This document shows positions 42,922-53,734 of a stretch of DNA of 64,000 nucleotides, piece after piece. The notes beneath the pieces were generated by a model. It saw nothing but the letters and a program-made list of their open reading frames with translations, searched no databases and had not been told where the DNA came from. The stretch comes from Tetradesmus obliquus (taxonomy: Eukaryota > Chlorophyta > Chlorophyceae > Sphaeropleales > Scenedesmaceae), in NCBI GenBank assembly GCA_030272155.1, contig CP126191.1, positions 642,501 to 706,500 on the forward strand, read 5' to 3'. Both the position numbers and the translations under genes were made by a program. The number at the start of each line of letters is the position of its first letter. The first letter of the stretch is position 1.

Positions 42922-43040
42922 AAAATGGCGATTTCTAGACAAAGCCAGGATCCGAAGGACGCTGGTGATGCACAGCTGCGCATCTTCAAGCAATGCTGAG
43001 CCAGAAGACCCCCGCCAAATTCTGCAGTGCCAGCGCCTGG
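42922..43040 (+). repeat. Dispersed repeat family, long copy
   Basis: Contains TTCTAGACAAAGCCAGGATC, then GAAGGACGCTGGT, CACAGCTGCGCA, TTCAAGCAATGCTGAGCCAG and AGACCCCCGCCAAA. It matches the minus-strand copy at 59425-59575 almost throughout. Confidence 0.88.
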
Positions 43041-43227
43041 CAGGAACATGCGCATGCATGCATCCCGACTTCTGACTCAATGGCGTGGCCGCATGCCATG
43101 CATGCGCAGCGCATGCGGAGATGGTGCGCTCAACACTACAAGTTGTAGTCTACAACGCCAGCCGGTGTCGCTGCCACTGTCACTGTCAGTGCCGACATTG
43201 AAGGGTGGGCCAAGCGCATCCGTCACC

Positions 43228-43275
43228 AGTGAAAAATGACAGTTTCAGGCATGGTAAATGCACAACCGTAAATGC
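43228..43275 (+). repeat. Dispersed repeat, partial copy
   Basis: AAAAATGACAGTTT, GGCATGGTAAATGCACAAC, then a short duplication of the last part. It resembles the start of the 15735 copy. Confidence 0.6.
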
Positions 43276-43481
43276 ACAACCAGTGTGTTGCCAACTGGGC
43301 AGTGCCTAGCCCATCCGCCCAGCACACGCGTGCCGTGGCACTGCAGTGCCATCCATCACCCAGCACACACAAGTGGTTTTTGCACACACCAGTTGGCATG
43401 ATGTGCACACCGTGTGAGGCTGACCAGCTTCAACTCCCACCCACCAGCTCACGCTCTAACACCTACAACCTGCTCCACCGC

Positions 43482-46400
43482 TTAAAACCGCCGCAGCTCC
43501 TCAGCTAGAAACCGTGCCTGGTACTGCGTGTCCCGTGCCAGCACCCAGAACAGCGGCACGCCAGGTATCACATGATCTGGTGCCAGCAGCACCTGCTGCA
43601 AGCTGAGGCTCTCATCCACAGGCACCCAGTGGCTGCTGCTGCTGCCGTAGCGCTTGGGGCCGGCTTGGGGGTCCCGCTCTGGCCATTTGCCATGCAGCGC
43701 ATCAACGAGCTGGTCCTGCGGCAAGAACGTAGTTTGAACATAGCAGCAGCAGACAGGTACTAGTGAAGAGGATACAATCTAAAAGCAAGGAATGTCCTGC
43801 ATCATGACAGTCAGCAGGGCTCAAAACAAGCACAACGTGGGTTTCAATCTGATCCAGCACAGGACATCAGCCTGCCTGCCTGGTGCTTTTGTGCGCACCT
43901 GCTTTAGTGGCTGCCCTGCGTTGCTGAGGTAGTAGAGCTGCACGCGCTGCCTGCTGTACTCCCCAGCAGTGTCCCAGTCTATGGAAGGCGCATCGGGGCC
44001 AAACATCTGCAGCAGCAGCAGCAGCAGCAGCAGCAGTGAAGTCAGCATGTGTTGCAAAATCGATGCCTCACGCACACAGATGGGACGTTATTTGCAAGAA
44101 ACCCCACTGTCTCTTCACCTCATCAGCTGGAGCTGCTAGCTCAGCACCCTGGCAGTACACTACACACTTACGGCACCCGCTTTGCTCGCACACTCTTCCA
44201 TATCACACTGCAAACTCTCCGTCATTAACAGCAACAGTGCCACACCCCACTCACCACATCTAGGTGCTCTGCCACTAGATCCTCTTCATGCCAGTCCTCA
44301 ATCACATCCTGCTGCCCGGTCTCCGGGTACAGCAGCATCACGGGCCAGTGCAGCGCCCCTTGCTTGTCTACATACGGCTGCTTGGACCCCACATGCACCT
44401 CCGGCAAAGTGAGGCGGTAACCCTTGAGTACGATTGCGGCTGCAAGCTTGCGCGAGGGAGCGAGTGCTGCCTCGCGTGCTGCTGCTTGTGCTGCCTGCTG
44501 ATCTTCGTGCTGCTTGCGGGAGGCTGCCAGCTCCTGCAAGGCAGTACGTGACAAACACCAAGGTGTCGCACTGTTGAGCAACACCCTTGGTGCAAAGCAA
44601 CACAACGCAGCTACTGAAACATGCTACTTGCAGGAGCTTTGCGGTCCAGCGCGGCATGGTAGGTGTCGTATAGTGCATGCATCGAATAGTGCATGCGTCG
44701 AATAGTGCATGCATCGAGACACGGGTTGTGTCTTCTCAGACACGGGCACCCCACCTGTTGTATCTGCAGCAGCTCTGCTGCCTCAGGCTCCAGTTCCAGC
44801 CCCTGCTGCAGCAGCTGCCCCCAACTGTCCCACTTACTCACCTGCTGCACTACTCTGTATGAAGCCCTGCCCTGCCAGCTCACCTGCTGTATCTGCAGCA
44901 GCTCCGCTGCCTCAGGCTCCAGCGCCAGCCCCTGCTGCAGCAACTGCCCGCACACATCCCACTGCCCCAGCTTCAGCGCAGCGCGGGCCCCTCTGAACAC
45001 TGCCTTGATGCTGGCGGGCTCCAGCTGGAGGGCCGCCTGGCTGTCCTGCAAGGCGCTGCGCCAGTTTCCTGCAAGCAAGATGGCAGCATCGTAACAGGAA
45101 AGGCAGGTGCCGGAGTTGAGCTGTGCAATGTATGTTGCGTGAACGGCAGTGTTGAAGATAAATCTGGGTGGTGTTTGAGTTTGCAAGGCGCTGCGCCAGT
45201 TTCCTGCAACCAGGATGGCACTGCAGTGACAAAATGCGCGCTTCTCAAGCATGCTCAAGCATGCTTGATTTGTAGCAGTGGCCGGCTGGAGCGAGGCAGA
45301 ACAAGCGCACTGCTTTCCTAATCTATTGAGCTGCCTGCTGCTGCACACCCTGCATTGCACAACCTCTGCTGGGACGACTGCCACACAGCTGCTGATGATG
45401 ACAAATGCTTACATGCGAACTGCAATCTGACTGCCACACAGCAGCCTGCTATTGCCTGCAGCGGCCCCTACTGCTGCCAGGCTGCTCACCAAGCAGCGAG
45501 TGCACGTGTGCCCTGTTGTTGTGCAGCGCCAGATTCAGCTGCAGCAACACGCAGCACAGCATTGGCAGAAGCACGTCAAATGTGAGGGTGCAGGGGATCG
45601 CTGTGGGACAGCTGCTGCTGCTGCTGCCGCTGGCGCGCATGCTGTGAGCGTCTCAGTAACACACTTGCTGCACAGCAGTCTACTGCACTTCTGACTGCCA
45701 TGCTCATGTTGTGCAGCAAGCTGCCTCACAATTGAGCCTGCTGCTGTAACTGCATACCTTGAAAGAGCCAGGGCAAGCCCCTCACCTGTGTGTCGCTGCA
45801 CTTAAGTGCCAAGCCTTTAGTGTACGCCTCCACTGCCTCCCGCAGCAGCAGGCGGTTCTTTGACTTGAGCCCTACACGCAGCTTGTTGTTGCCTTGTTGC
45901 TGCAGAAGCAGCAGCAGCGTACAAAAAGTTGAGGTGACTATGTGCTTTACAAGCAGATGCGTCATAACAACGCTTTGTGCATGTGTGTATGCTATATACA
46001 ACAGTTGCTGCTGGACTTCAACCCTGCTTACTGTAGCGTCAAAGATCGATGGAACACACAGATGTAGCACCTGCTAGCTGACTGCCTACTGGCGTGCTGC
46101 GGCTCCACAACACAAGCCCTGGCAGCGATTTTCGCTGCTAGTGCTGCTGATGAGGGCCCTGCTACAGCTGCTGAAGGTGGCATATGGTTGTGGCAGTGGT
46201 GGTGGCTGTTGCTGCTGCTGCTGCTGCCGCTCTCATCATTTTGGCAGGCTCCGCTTCAAGCAACAGCCCATCGGATTGTTGCTGACCCACTGCTCAAAGC
46301 AAACCCTTCCAAAGACAGCTCTCGTTATACCAGCCATTGGTGATTGTAACACAGTGAGCTCACGACAGTGGTTCCGTGCTCAAGCTGCCATAGCATTTGC

Positions 46401-46677
46401 TGCTGCTGTTGGCGTCGCTGCTGCTGCTGCCGCCGCCGCTGCTACTGCCTGGCACTGGCAGCAGCAGTACACATGCAAGCCCCAGGCTGACCTTGAAGTT
46501 CTCAGCACGCTCCTCCGGCGTTGACTCTTCCTCTAATGCTTTCATTGCTATGTAATCAGGATGCTCTTCTGCATTGTCGGGCATGGAGTCCCAGAACAGT
46601 GCTGGCAGGTCGGCATTGTCATTTACTGGCTGCGAGGGCGTGATGTCCTCGCTATCTGAGTCTGACATGACTGTCAA
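43482..46677 (-). CDS. TTC4: TPR protein 4 / CNS1-type Hsp90 co-chaperone
   Basis: Cytosolic/nuclear Hsp70-Hsp90 co-chaperone (family role). Seven exons: 46677-46492, 45899-45786, 45538-45490, 45068-44884, 44533-44255, 44006-43899, 43715-43482; phases agree; 384 aa, TAA stop. The acidic N-terminus has LPALFWDSMPDNAEEHPDY, matching TTC4. TPR region: QGNNKLR, EAVEAYTKGLALKCSD, LALHNNRAHVHSLLG, NWRSALQDSQAALQLEP, IKAVFRGARAALKLGQW, the TTC4 order. A charged helix (ASRKQHEDQQAAQ) follows, then the C-terminal wheel domain: WPVMLLYPETGQQDVIEDW, a WDTAGEYSRQRVQLYY segment, and IPGVPLFWVLARDTQY. Start M1 or M4 (MSDSDSED) are equally plausible. It is divergent from bS21m. Exon 4 has echoes on both sides. 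Confidence 0.9.
44750..44960 (-). repeat. 3' junction echo of TTC4 exon 4
   Basis: The exon end encoding GLALEPEAAELLQIQQ and donor (44935-44880) is repeated at about 44832-44752, with part of the preceding helix (WDVCGQLLQQ as WDSWGQLLQQ). Confidence 0.9.
45035..45245 (-). repeat. 5' junction echo of TTC4 exon 4
   Basis: The acceptor and exon start encoding GNWRSALQ (45068-45042) recur at about 45212-45180 together with the upstream intron. The echo then diverges. Confidence 0.88.
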
Positions 46678-47151
46678 CTGTCAAATTTAATGCACCAGCA
46701 AATATGAGCCTTGAAAGAGGGCGACAATAGGAACTTCGTCACTGCAGAGGGCGGGCTCGGCACACTGCGAGCGTGATATCACCATGAATCAACGATAGAA
46801 GCATATCTTGAACTTGAACGTGCAAGTATCATCAGCAGTGTCGTGAGTGACAGTTTTGACGGGTGTGTAACCAGGGTTGGCCCTCACTCAACTTGAATGA
46901 TCTGCGGCATCCTCATTGCTACTAATTGCTACTGCAGACACATATGATTTTCTAGCGTTGCTCAAAAACAGCCAGCACACACATCACAACAACGCTCTCG
47001 CTTGCTGCTGCTTGCACCTGCACTGAACACCAGTACATCGTCGTGCGACACTAGAAGTGCCCGCAACCCCAGCACTCGCAAGCACTGTAGCATATAGTCT
47101 GGTTACGGGCAGGTGCAGGAGCCAGCACTGGCAGCAGCACCAGCAGCAGTG

Positions 47152-47186
<35 letters not shown>

Positions 47187-47239
47187 GCCAGCTCACAGTC
47201 CTGCGCCTCGCAACAGAAGCAGCAGCAAAGGCAGCAGCC
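46678..47239. promoter_or_regulatory. Divergent promoter region, TTC4 / bS21m
   Basis: Oppositely oriented start codons 562 bases apart. The bS21m side contains an in-frame open stretch from 47057 rich in CAG. No clear core promoter motif. Confidence 0.45.
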
Positions 47240-47590
47240 ATGCAACGACAACTATCACAGCAGCTGCTCATGGCTGCGCGGCGCATCCTGCAAGCACCCA
47301 GCTGCAGCTGCGCCGCACAGCAGCAGCAGCTGCCTTCCCACCTGCAGCACGCCCGCAGTATGGCTGTGGTTGTGGATGTGCAGCGTAACAATGTAGATAG
47401 GGCTTTATCAAAGCTCAACAAGCACTTTAAAGAGGCAGGCATGGTGGAGGAGTGCCGCAGCAGGGAGTACCGGAGGACGAGCGCAGAGTTGAAGTTTGCA
47501 CGCAACAGGGCAGCACACAACAAGCGCGTGGGAGTGCAGATTTCGGAGCGGCTGAAGTGGGTGGTGCGCCGGCGCAAATTGAAGATGTAG
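47240..47590 (+). CDS. bS21m: Small ribosomal subunit protein bS21, organellar (likely mitochondrial)
   Basis: Organellar ribosomal protein of the bacterial bS21 family. Single exon, 116 aa, TAG stop. The core runs from VVVDVQRNNVDRALSKLNKH through FKEAGMVEECRSREYRRTS, and on to ERLKWVVRRRKLKM; the V-x-R/K-N-N...A-L-x-x-L-x-K/x-F and basic tail are typical of bS21. About 45 residues precede the core (MQRQLSQQLLMAARRI...), Arg/Gln/Ser-rich without acids, as expected of a mitochondrial presequence. The frame is open upstream to 47057 through a CAG-coded Gln run, so a longer N-terminus is possible; the Met at 47240 is chosen because it begins the presequence-like part. A plastid location cannot be excluded. 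Confidence 0.88.
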   Translation: MQRQLSQQLLMAARRILQAPSCSCAAQQQQLPSHLQHARSMAVVVDVQRNNVDRALSKLNKHFKEAGMVEECRSREYRRTSAELKFARNRAAHNKRVGVQISERLKWVVRRRKLKM

Positions 47591-47676
47591 AGCACTTTGT
47601 CAGCTCTACGAAGTGGTTGATTGGCTCTGGCAAGGTGAGGGCGTGGCAAAGATGATTGTGCGCAGAGCTGAGTCTG

Positions 47677-47681
47677 TGTAA
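47677..47681 (+). terminator. Candidate poly(A) signal TGTAA for bS21m
   Basis: TGTAA ~87 bases after the stop. Confidence 0.35.
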
Positions 47682-47849
47682 AGAGTTGCGGGAAGCACAC
47701 TTTGCAAGTGCACAATGCAACATCAGGCTCACTCACATGTTCAGATCAGCCTGGCATGCCAGGCGCTGCAAGTGGTTTGTTGGTCTGTAATGCTGGCCAG
47801 CTGTGAAGGAGAATGTGGCGTATGTGGCTCCTGGTTCTTAAAGCACCCG

Positions 47850-47890
47850 GGTACATGCATAGGATGCACCTTCAAGCAATGCTGGAGTGA
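47850..47890 (+). repeat. Dispersed repeat, short copy
   Basis: CACCTTCAAGCAATGCTGG, identical to the word in the 15735 copy, with different flanks. Confidence 0.55.
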
Positions 47891-48267
47891 GTGTGTGCAG
47901 AGCCAAGTCCAGTATGCCAGGCACTGCCGGTGGCCTGTTGTGTGATGCTGGCCAGCTGCAAAAAAGAGCGGCACACTGCAACTGTGCACCTGTGCAGCAG
48001 CTGTTTTGCTGCCCCTGCCGTTGGGTTGAGCATAACGTGTGTGAGGCATGCCCACGATTACTGCTACATTACCACAAGAAGGATTATATATTTGCTTTCA
48101 AGACCAAGACAGTGTTCCACTATGCTTCGTATCTGCAAGCACTAAACAAGCCTGTCACATGTGCTGTGCCATGCAGGGAGACCGGCAGCAGCGTTGGCGC
48201 CAACCAGACCTCATCTGCGCCCTCACATGGCCCCAGCGCAGCTGTGGCAGCTTTGGCAGCTGATGTG

Positions 48268-48345
48268 AAAATGACGAGTTCTAGACAAAGCCATGGCTTC
48301 CTGGCCAGGATCCCGAAGGATGCTGATGTACAGCTATGCTGGCGT
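48268..48345 (+). repeat. Dispersed repeat family copy with internal insertion
   Basis: AAAATGACGAGTTCTAGACA then AAGCC, a ~12-base insertion, CCAGGATCCCGAAGGATGCT, then TACAGCTATGCTGG. Same order as the long copies. Confidence 0.82.
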
Positions 48346-49164
48346 TCTACAGCAAGCATTGCAGCAGCCTGGACACGAAGCAGCACGAAACAGCATGGGC
48401 AAAGGACAGCAGCGCTGCCAAGGCCTAGTGTTGTTTTGTGGCTGCTCGATTTGGTGCGGCAGCTGGCCGTGTGATGGTGGGCCACCATGGCTGCTGCTGC
48501 AGCACTTGCTGCTCTTGGGTGTCCATGATAGGGTCTGAATGCCAGCTTTGATCGATGTTTGCAGTGGTGCTAAGGGCTTACGCTAGAGGGTGGTGTGCAT
48601 CTGTCGCAAGGTTTGAACCATGTAACATGGCTGTCAGATGTAGGCGTGTTGGACTTCTGCATTACACGGACGCGGCGTGCCGCCAACATGCTGCTTACCA
48701 AGTACATGTATGCATGCAGAGCGAGTATGCATTGCCGTCACTAACCATCATGGACATGATGTCCTGGGCTGCTTACATGGTTTGGAATAAGATGCTTGCA
48801 TGGATGGGCGGTGTGCAGGCTTCAGGATAGAGTCACTCAGCCAGTGAGTACTGCCACTCCATCTGAACTTCAGCAGTTCAAGTTCAAGTTCAAGTTCAAG
48901 TGATGCACTTGCACCACGCAGGCTATGAAGCCCTCGCATCTGCAGCATGGCATGAACCGCGCGCTGAGTTCTTTTTCTGCGATGATATCTGCATTGCATC
49001 TGTCGCGCCTGATGTAACACCATAACGTTATGGCTGCAAGGAGTGTTGTAGGGTTGGCCGGGATACAAATGAGCCAGATATCACGTCACACGCACATCCG
49101 CCACCGTAGCAGCCGGCCAAAACTGTATCTTAGTTGTCGATCGTGTTGTGACACACCTTGCAAG

Positions 49165-49694
49165 ATGAGCAGCGCGAGGATGTCTGCGGACGAGGCATGG
49201 GCCAACCCCGAGACCAGGTGTGCCTAATCATATTGGTACATCAAACATCATGATATGCGTATGTTGTACATGTACTAACCTTGAAAGCCCACCATCTGTC
49301 GCAGCTGCACTCACGAACGCAGGACGCTTAGACCAAACCCTAGTTGCCCTGCCATGCTTACTGGGCGACTTGCCGTGTGCTTGCAGAAAGCTGAACGTAC
49401 AGCTTGTCATTGGTTTGCTGTTTGGCACGGCCTTCGAGTTCTACGATTTCGCAGGTGCGAGGACTCAGGTTTCGGAGTATTTCCCGGTGCTACCCAGCTG
49501 GGTAGAACCATGGTCCAGTCATCCTTGAACATGCTTCACTCTTAATTTCGCACCAGAACTCTGTTTCTACCAGAGTCACGCATTGTCTTGAGCGCCATAA
49601 GGGGTCAGCTCACTTCAGCACGCTCCACATATCACTGTCAGCCAAACCATATCGGCTAGTCAGCATTGCGCCGAGATCATGCACAGCGTGCTTG

Positions 49695-49731
<37 letters not shown>

Positions 49732-52700
49732 TGTTGCTGCTGCAAAGCAAATAGCAGCCACATGCTCATTGAAACATGTAACCTGTCTTGCGCTTGCTGT
49801 TCTGTAACCCTGTGCAGTCTACAGCCAGCTGGGCAAGTATGTCGGCCCAAACTTCTTCCCTGCCGGCAACCTGTATGCGGAGCAGCTTTCTTTTTGGGCT
49901 GCATATGCTGTGGCCTTTGTTGTGAGGCCCCTGGGTGCCATCTTGTTCGGTAAGCTGCTGCTGCTGCTGCTGCTGTGGCTGGAACAGATTATGCTGTGCT
50001 CCAGATGTATGCTGGTGCTTACGCTGCCTGCAGCGAAGTTTGCTACTACTGCTGCTGCTGCTGCTGGTAGGCTGCTGCATTGCGGCCCAACCTTTTAGCA
50101 ATGAACCCTTGAATGAACAACACATTTAACATGGTGTGCATGCTGTCGTGTGTGCGCGCAGGCCACTGCGGCGACAGGCACAGCCGCAAGACCAGTCTCG
50201 TGTACTAGCTGCTGCTGATGGCTGTGCCCACCACCCTCATGGGCTGCCTGCCCACCTTCCAGCACATCTCCTGGGCGGCACCCGTGCTGCTCATCCTGCT
50301 GCGGCTGGGGCAGGGCTTGGCCATTGGAGCAGAGAACGGCACAGCGCTTGTGTGAGTGCGGCACCACCAGCTAAAGTTAGTGTTTAAAATTTAGTGCAGT
50401 CTTGGCCCTTTCTTGCAGGAGCGCCATCCTGAAGACACTAGTGTTGTAGCATGCTGCTGGCTTGATGTAAAGCGGTTCGACGGCCTTGCTTTGTCAGCGC
50501 AAGCTTTCAATATAGATTTGGCATGCAACCTAAGGACAGCATGTGCTGCGTGGCTGCCGCAGGTACCTGTATGAGATCGCTCCCACCAAGTGGAGGTGCT
50601 CCGTGGTGGCCTTTGGCTGGTCTGGAGTGGTGAGTGGGAGGAAGCAGAGCAGCTGCTGCTGCTGCTGCGGGTGCTGTACAGCAGGCTGCCGCAGCCCAAA
50701 CGCACGCTGCTGCGCCAACATCAACTGGTAGCATGTGCGGCACCTTGTCACTGGACAGCTTGCCCATTCAATGAGTCACGGTGACAGTGTTGCTCAACCC
50801 CGCTAAACAACAATGTCAAGTGCATGTTTGTGGGCCGATACAATCAACGCCCCAGTCCGATCGCTTCGCTTGCCCTGCTGCAGTTCTCCTGCAAACTTCC
50901 TGCGAACCTCCTGCAAACTTCCTGCAACTTTCCTGCAAACTTTCCTGCAGCCCTTCGGCATCTTCCTGGGCATCGCCGTGGTGCTCATCCTGCAAGAGGC
51001 CCTGAGCCCCGCAGCCATGATGCTCTTCGGTTGGCGCATCGCATTCCTGCTGGGAGCTGCTACCGGCGTGGTGGGCGTGCTGCTGCGGCGCCGCATGCCG
51101 GATCCTGCGCTGTTCCTGCAGCGCAAGCACCAGATTGAGGAGCAGCTGGGAGTGACAGACGGCAGGTGGGTGTGGCAGTGCATCTGTTTGTGCGTGTTAT
51201 AACAACCAGCGCAAGGCAGACGGATAGTGAGCTACCCACACGGAAGTGTACAGAAGCATAGGAAATGCAGCTGCATAGCCTAGCATCGCATTCCTGCTGG
51301 GCGCAGCAACCGGCGTGGTGGGCGTGCTGCTGCGGCGCCGCATGCCAGACCCTGCGCTGTTCCTGCAGTGCTAGCACCAGATTGAGGAGCAGCTGGGAGT
51401 GACAGACGGCAGGTGAGGGCGGCGGCAGTGCACTGGCAGCTGTGTTGATCTATCAACCAGTGCAAGGCAGACGGATGGTGAGCTTCCCACACGGAAGTGT
51501 ACAGAAGCATAGGACTCCTGTCAGACAGGTAGCTGCACAGTCCAGCATGCCACAACATCAGACACGTTGTATGTTGTCTGTCCAAGGCCCCAGGCAACGC
51601 TGTACCATAAATTGTCGTGAATGTTGTGTCCTTTGTGTTCCCCTGCAGAGACATCGAGGGCCATTCAAAGGATGCTGACATCAGCACCAAATCGGTAGCT
51701 TCCACCGGCAGCAAGGACCTCACCATGCGTATTGAGGAACCTTTCCCTGCAGCCAAGGACGCGAGCATCGACGCAACATGTACAGGCAGCGCAGCAGGCA
51801 GCCTGCCTGCTGTGCATGTGACCGGCGGCAAGAAGTTCTTCCCGGTGCTGCAGATGCTGCGCTTCTACTGGCTGCCGGTGCTGCTGCAGTGGACGTGGCA
51901 GTTCTGGTTTGCTGCTGCCTTCTACTGCTACACCTCCTACATGCCTGGGTGAGCTAGCTGATGTGTACACCGTCCCCAGCTGTGTATGGCGTTTTGTACC
52001 CTGTGCTCTGTTGTGCTGTGCTGTGCTGTGCTGTGCTGTGCTGTGCTGTGCTGTGCTGTGCTGTGCTGTGCTGTGCTGTGCTGTGCTGTGCTGTGCTGTG
52101 CTGTGCTGTGCTGTGCTGTGTTGTGCTATGCTGTTGCTGCTGCTGCAGGGTGAGCCCGCTTCGCCGTGTGGATTATGAGCTGTGCTGTGTCAACATGCCA
52201 AGTCCAAGCTCCTCATGTGTGCTGCATGCACCGCAGCGCACGACCTTGCATGCCACAAATGCCACCTAGCATCATCTCCTGCACACAGCCGCCAACTTCA
52301 CCTCCAAATATAACTTAGAGCAGCACCGCTTCAAGAGCTGAGCAGCTCGCATGGCGGTGATGCTGCTGAGTTTTCACTCACGCTGTCACCTCCACTCTAG
52401 CCTTGCACCTGCTGCCTCTGCTTTTCTGCAGCTTCCTGGCCGCAAATGTGCCTGGCATGACCCGCGGCCTGGCGCTTGGCTCCACACCGGTGCACCTTGT
52501 CGGCGTGATGCTGGTGGCGTGGCTCACTGAGTTCCAAGCACGCCCATAACCCCACAGCTGTGGTTGATGCACGCTGACCTTGCACCTGCTGCCTCCCCTT
52601 TGCCGCAGCTTCCTGGCCACGAATGTACCTGGCATGTCCCGCGGCCTGGCGCTTGGCTCCACGCTGGTGCACCTGGTGGGAGTGATGCTGGTGGCCTGGG

Positions 52701-52980
52701 TGACCGGCTTCCTGTGTGACAAGGGCATGCCACGCATGGTCACCAGCGGCATCGTGTTCATCGTGGCAGGTGCGCTCTTATTGGTGAATCAGGTGGACTT
52801 GTGATGGCTTTGCTGGGGATCCTGCTGCTGCTTAGTCTGAATACACAGGCACTGCAGTGCAAGTCGCACGACTGTGATAAATGTGAAAGTCTGCACCGCT
52901 GCGCAGCTGCAGTCACTGCAGCGTCTGTTCCTGTGCTGCAACTCTGCAGATACCTGTGACATGCCATGCATGCAGTCATG

Positions 52981-53049
<69 letters not shown>

Positions 53050-53495
53050 GCGCCTGCTCATCGTCCCTGCGTGCCTGCAGGCGCCAGCCTTGCCCCCGCT
53101 GCCATAGGCATGCGCGCGGGCGGCGTGGCTGCCGCCTGGCTGCTGCACCTGTGGTTCCTGCTGCTGGTTGGGGTGGTGGGTGGGCTGCTGGCTGTCTCCA
53201 TGTGCCCGCTGTACCCGACTGAGGTCCGCACAACAGGCATGAACTTTGCCCACCAGGTGAGAACCGTTTGTAAATGTGACGTACTTGTAAAGGAAAATGT
53301 GATACAGCATTGCACAGGAAGCGAAAGATTTTTGGTCTGGCAGGGTCCAAGTGACGGGCGGTACCAGCAGCAGAACTTCTCAGCAGCGCCAGCATTGCGT
53401 CCGCGTGCGTGTTGGCTACAAGCTGTGTTGGTTTCCTGCACCGTTAGACAGAGGCTCATGTCATGGCTGATGCATGATGTATTCACTCCGCACCG

Positions 53496-53534
<39 letters not shown>

Positions 53535-53734
53535 TGCTGCTACTACGACAGATGGCGGTCGGCCCCATCGGCGGCATCACCCCTGTCATCCTGGCTGCCA
53601 TCAAAACAGTCAACGGCGATGTCTTCCTGACAATTGTGCCGTGGCTGGGCGCCTGTGCTGGCGTGAGCCTCATCGCCACTGTTGCGCTGTACTACATGCG
53701 CCCTGAGGCCAACAAGGACACCAAGCAGGCCTGA
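49165..53734 (+). CDS. MHS-family MFS transporter (ProP/KgtP/ShiA-like), with in-frame TAG
   Basis: Metabolite:proton symporter family, 12 TM; substrate unknown. Exons 49165-49217, 49387-49454, 49818-49949, 50162-50351, 50563-50629, 50951-51165, 51649-51948, 52609-52769, 53081-53256, 53552-53734; all phases agree; 514 codons. Family marks: FGTAFEFYDFAVYSQLGK (TM1), RPLGAILFGHCGDRHSRK (motif A), LLRLGQGLAIGAENG, YEIAPTKWRC, LLFGWRIAFLLGA, and CPLYPTEVRTTGMNFAHQ. A low-complexity loop sits between TM6 and TM7. Codon 100 (50206-50208) is TAG between motif A and TM3, where the surrounding frame is otherwise intact and conserved; the gene is therefore a recent nonsense allele, a pseudogene, or carries a sequencing error. 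Exons 6, 8 and 10 are echoed. Confidence 0.85.
50206..50208 (+). other. In-frame TAG in MHS transporter exon 4
   Basis: Reading phase 1 from the acceptor at 50160-50161: ...CGC AAG ACC AGT CTC GTG, TAC, TAG, CTG CTG CTG ATG. The downstream frame encodes the expected TM3 (LLLMAVPTTLMG), so it is a single stop in a conserved exon. No second copy of this exon is present in the window. Confidence 0.9.
50880..50950 (+). repeat. Minisatellite at acceptor of MHS exon 6
   Basis: Four to five units of CTCCTGCAAACTT/TTCCTGCAACTT type lead into the CTGCAG acceptor. Several of the units carry potential acceptor-like TGCA words but only the last has CAG followed by coding sequence. Confidence 0.8.
51036..51540 (+). 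repeat. ~250-bp tandem duplication (3' junction echo) of MHS exon 6
   Basis: 51034-51280 (from CGCATCGCATTCCTGCTGGG through the donor and 110 bases of intron) is repeated at about 51284-51535. The echo has a TAG where the exon has CGC AAG (51370-51375 region), so it is no longer fully open. Confidence 0.93.
51649..51649 (+). other. Start of MHS exon 7 (loop exon)
   Basis: The CTGCAG acceptor here joins the DGR of exon 6 to DIEGHSKDADISTK. The exon encodes the variable central loop and TM7, and it has no echo. Confidence 0.7.
52011..52122 (+). repeat. (TGTGC)n pentanucleotide array
   Basis: About 22 nearly perfect copies of the 5-base unit, in the intron after exon 51649-51948. Confidence 0.95.
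52425..52690 (+). repeat. 5' junction echo of MHS exon 8
   Basis: An ~105-base copy (52433-52537) of the acceptor and start of exon 52609-52769 (FLAANVPGMTRGLALGSTPV) precedes it, same phase, intact acceptor. After AWLTE it runs to a stop, whereas the real copy continues into GFLCDKGMPRM. Confidence 0.93.
52977..53047 (+). repeat. (CCTG)n tetranucleotide array in MHS intron
   Basis: About 17 units on the coding strand, ending 34 bases before the CTGCAG acceptor of exon 53081. Confidence 0.95.

Larger units (their letters stand above)
41471..43481. other. Region between expansin-like start and TTC4 stop
   Basis: Holds the promoter side of the expansin-like gene and the 3' flank of TTC4. CTTTATAAA on the minus strand at 41854-41862 could be a TATA box, and an acceptor at 41488-41487 just before the ATG suggests a 5' UTR intron. 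A dispersed repeat occupies 42922-43040. No gene seen. Confidence 0.4.
47591..49164. other. 3' flank of bS21m and upstream of MHS transporter
   Basis: No gene seen. It holds a two-copy ~60-base repeat (about 47750-47805 and 47905-47962, GCCAG..GCTGGCCAGCTG), two dispersed-repeat copies, and a (TTCAAG)n stretch at 48871-48901. TGTAA at 47677 is a candidate poly(A) signal. Confidence 0.45.

Noticed and set aside
50206..50208. Alternative nuclear genetic code (TAG as sense)
   Set aside because: NAA10, bS21m and RNASEH2C end at TAG with family-typical lengths, so TAG works as stop here.
51953..52440. Possible extra MHS exon between 51948 and 52609
   Set aside because: The segment is pentamer repeat and decayed sequence; phases join correctly without it.
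52433..52545. Upstream copy of MHS exon 8 as a mutually exclusive exon
   Set aside because: It has an acceptor and the right phase but no donor before it runs into a stop, so it looks like a truncated echo.
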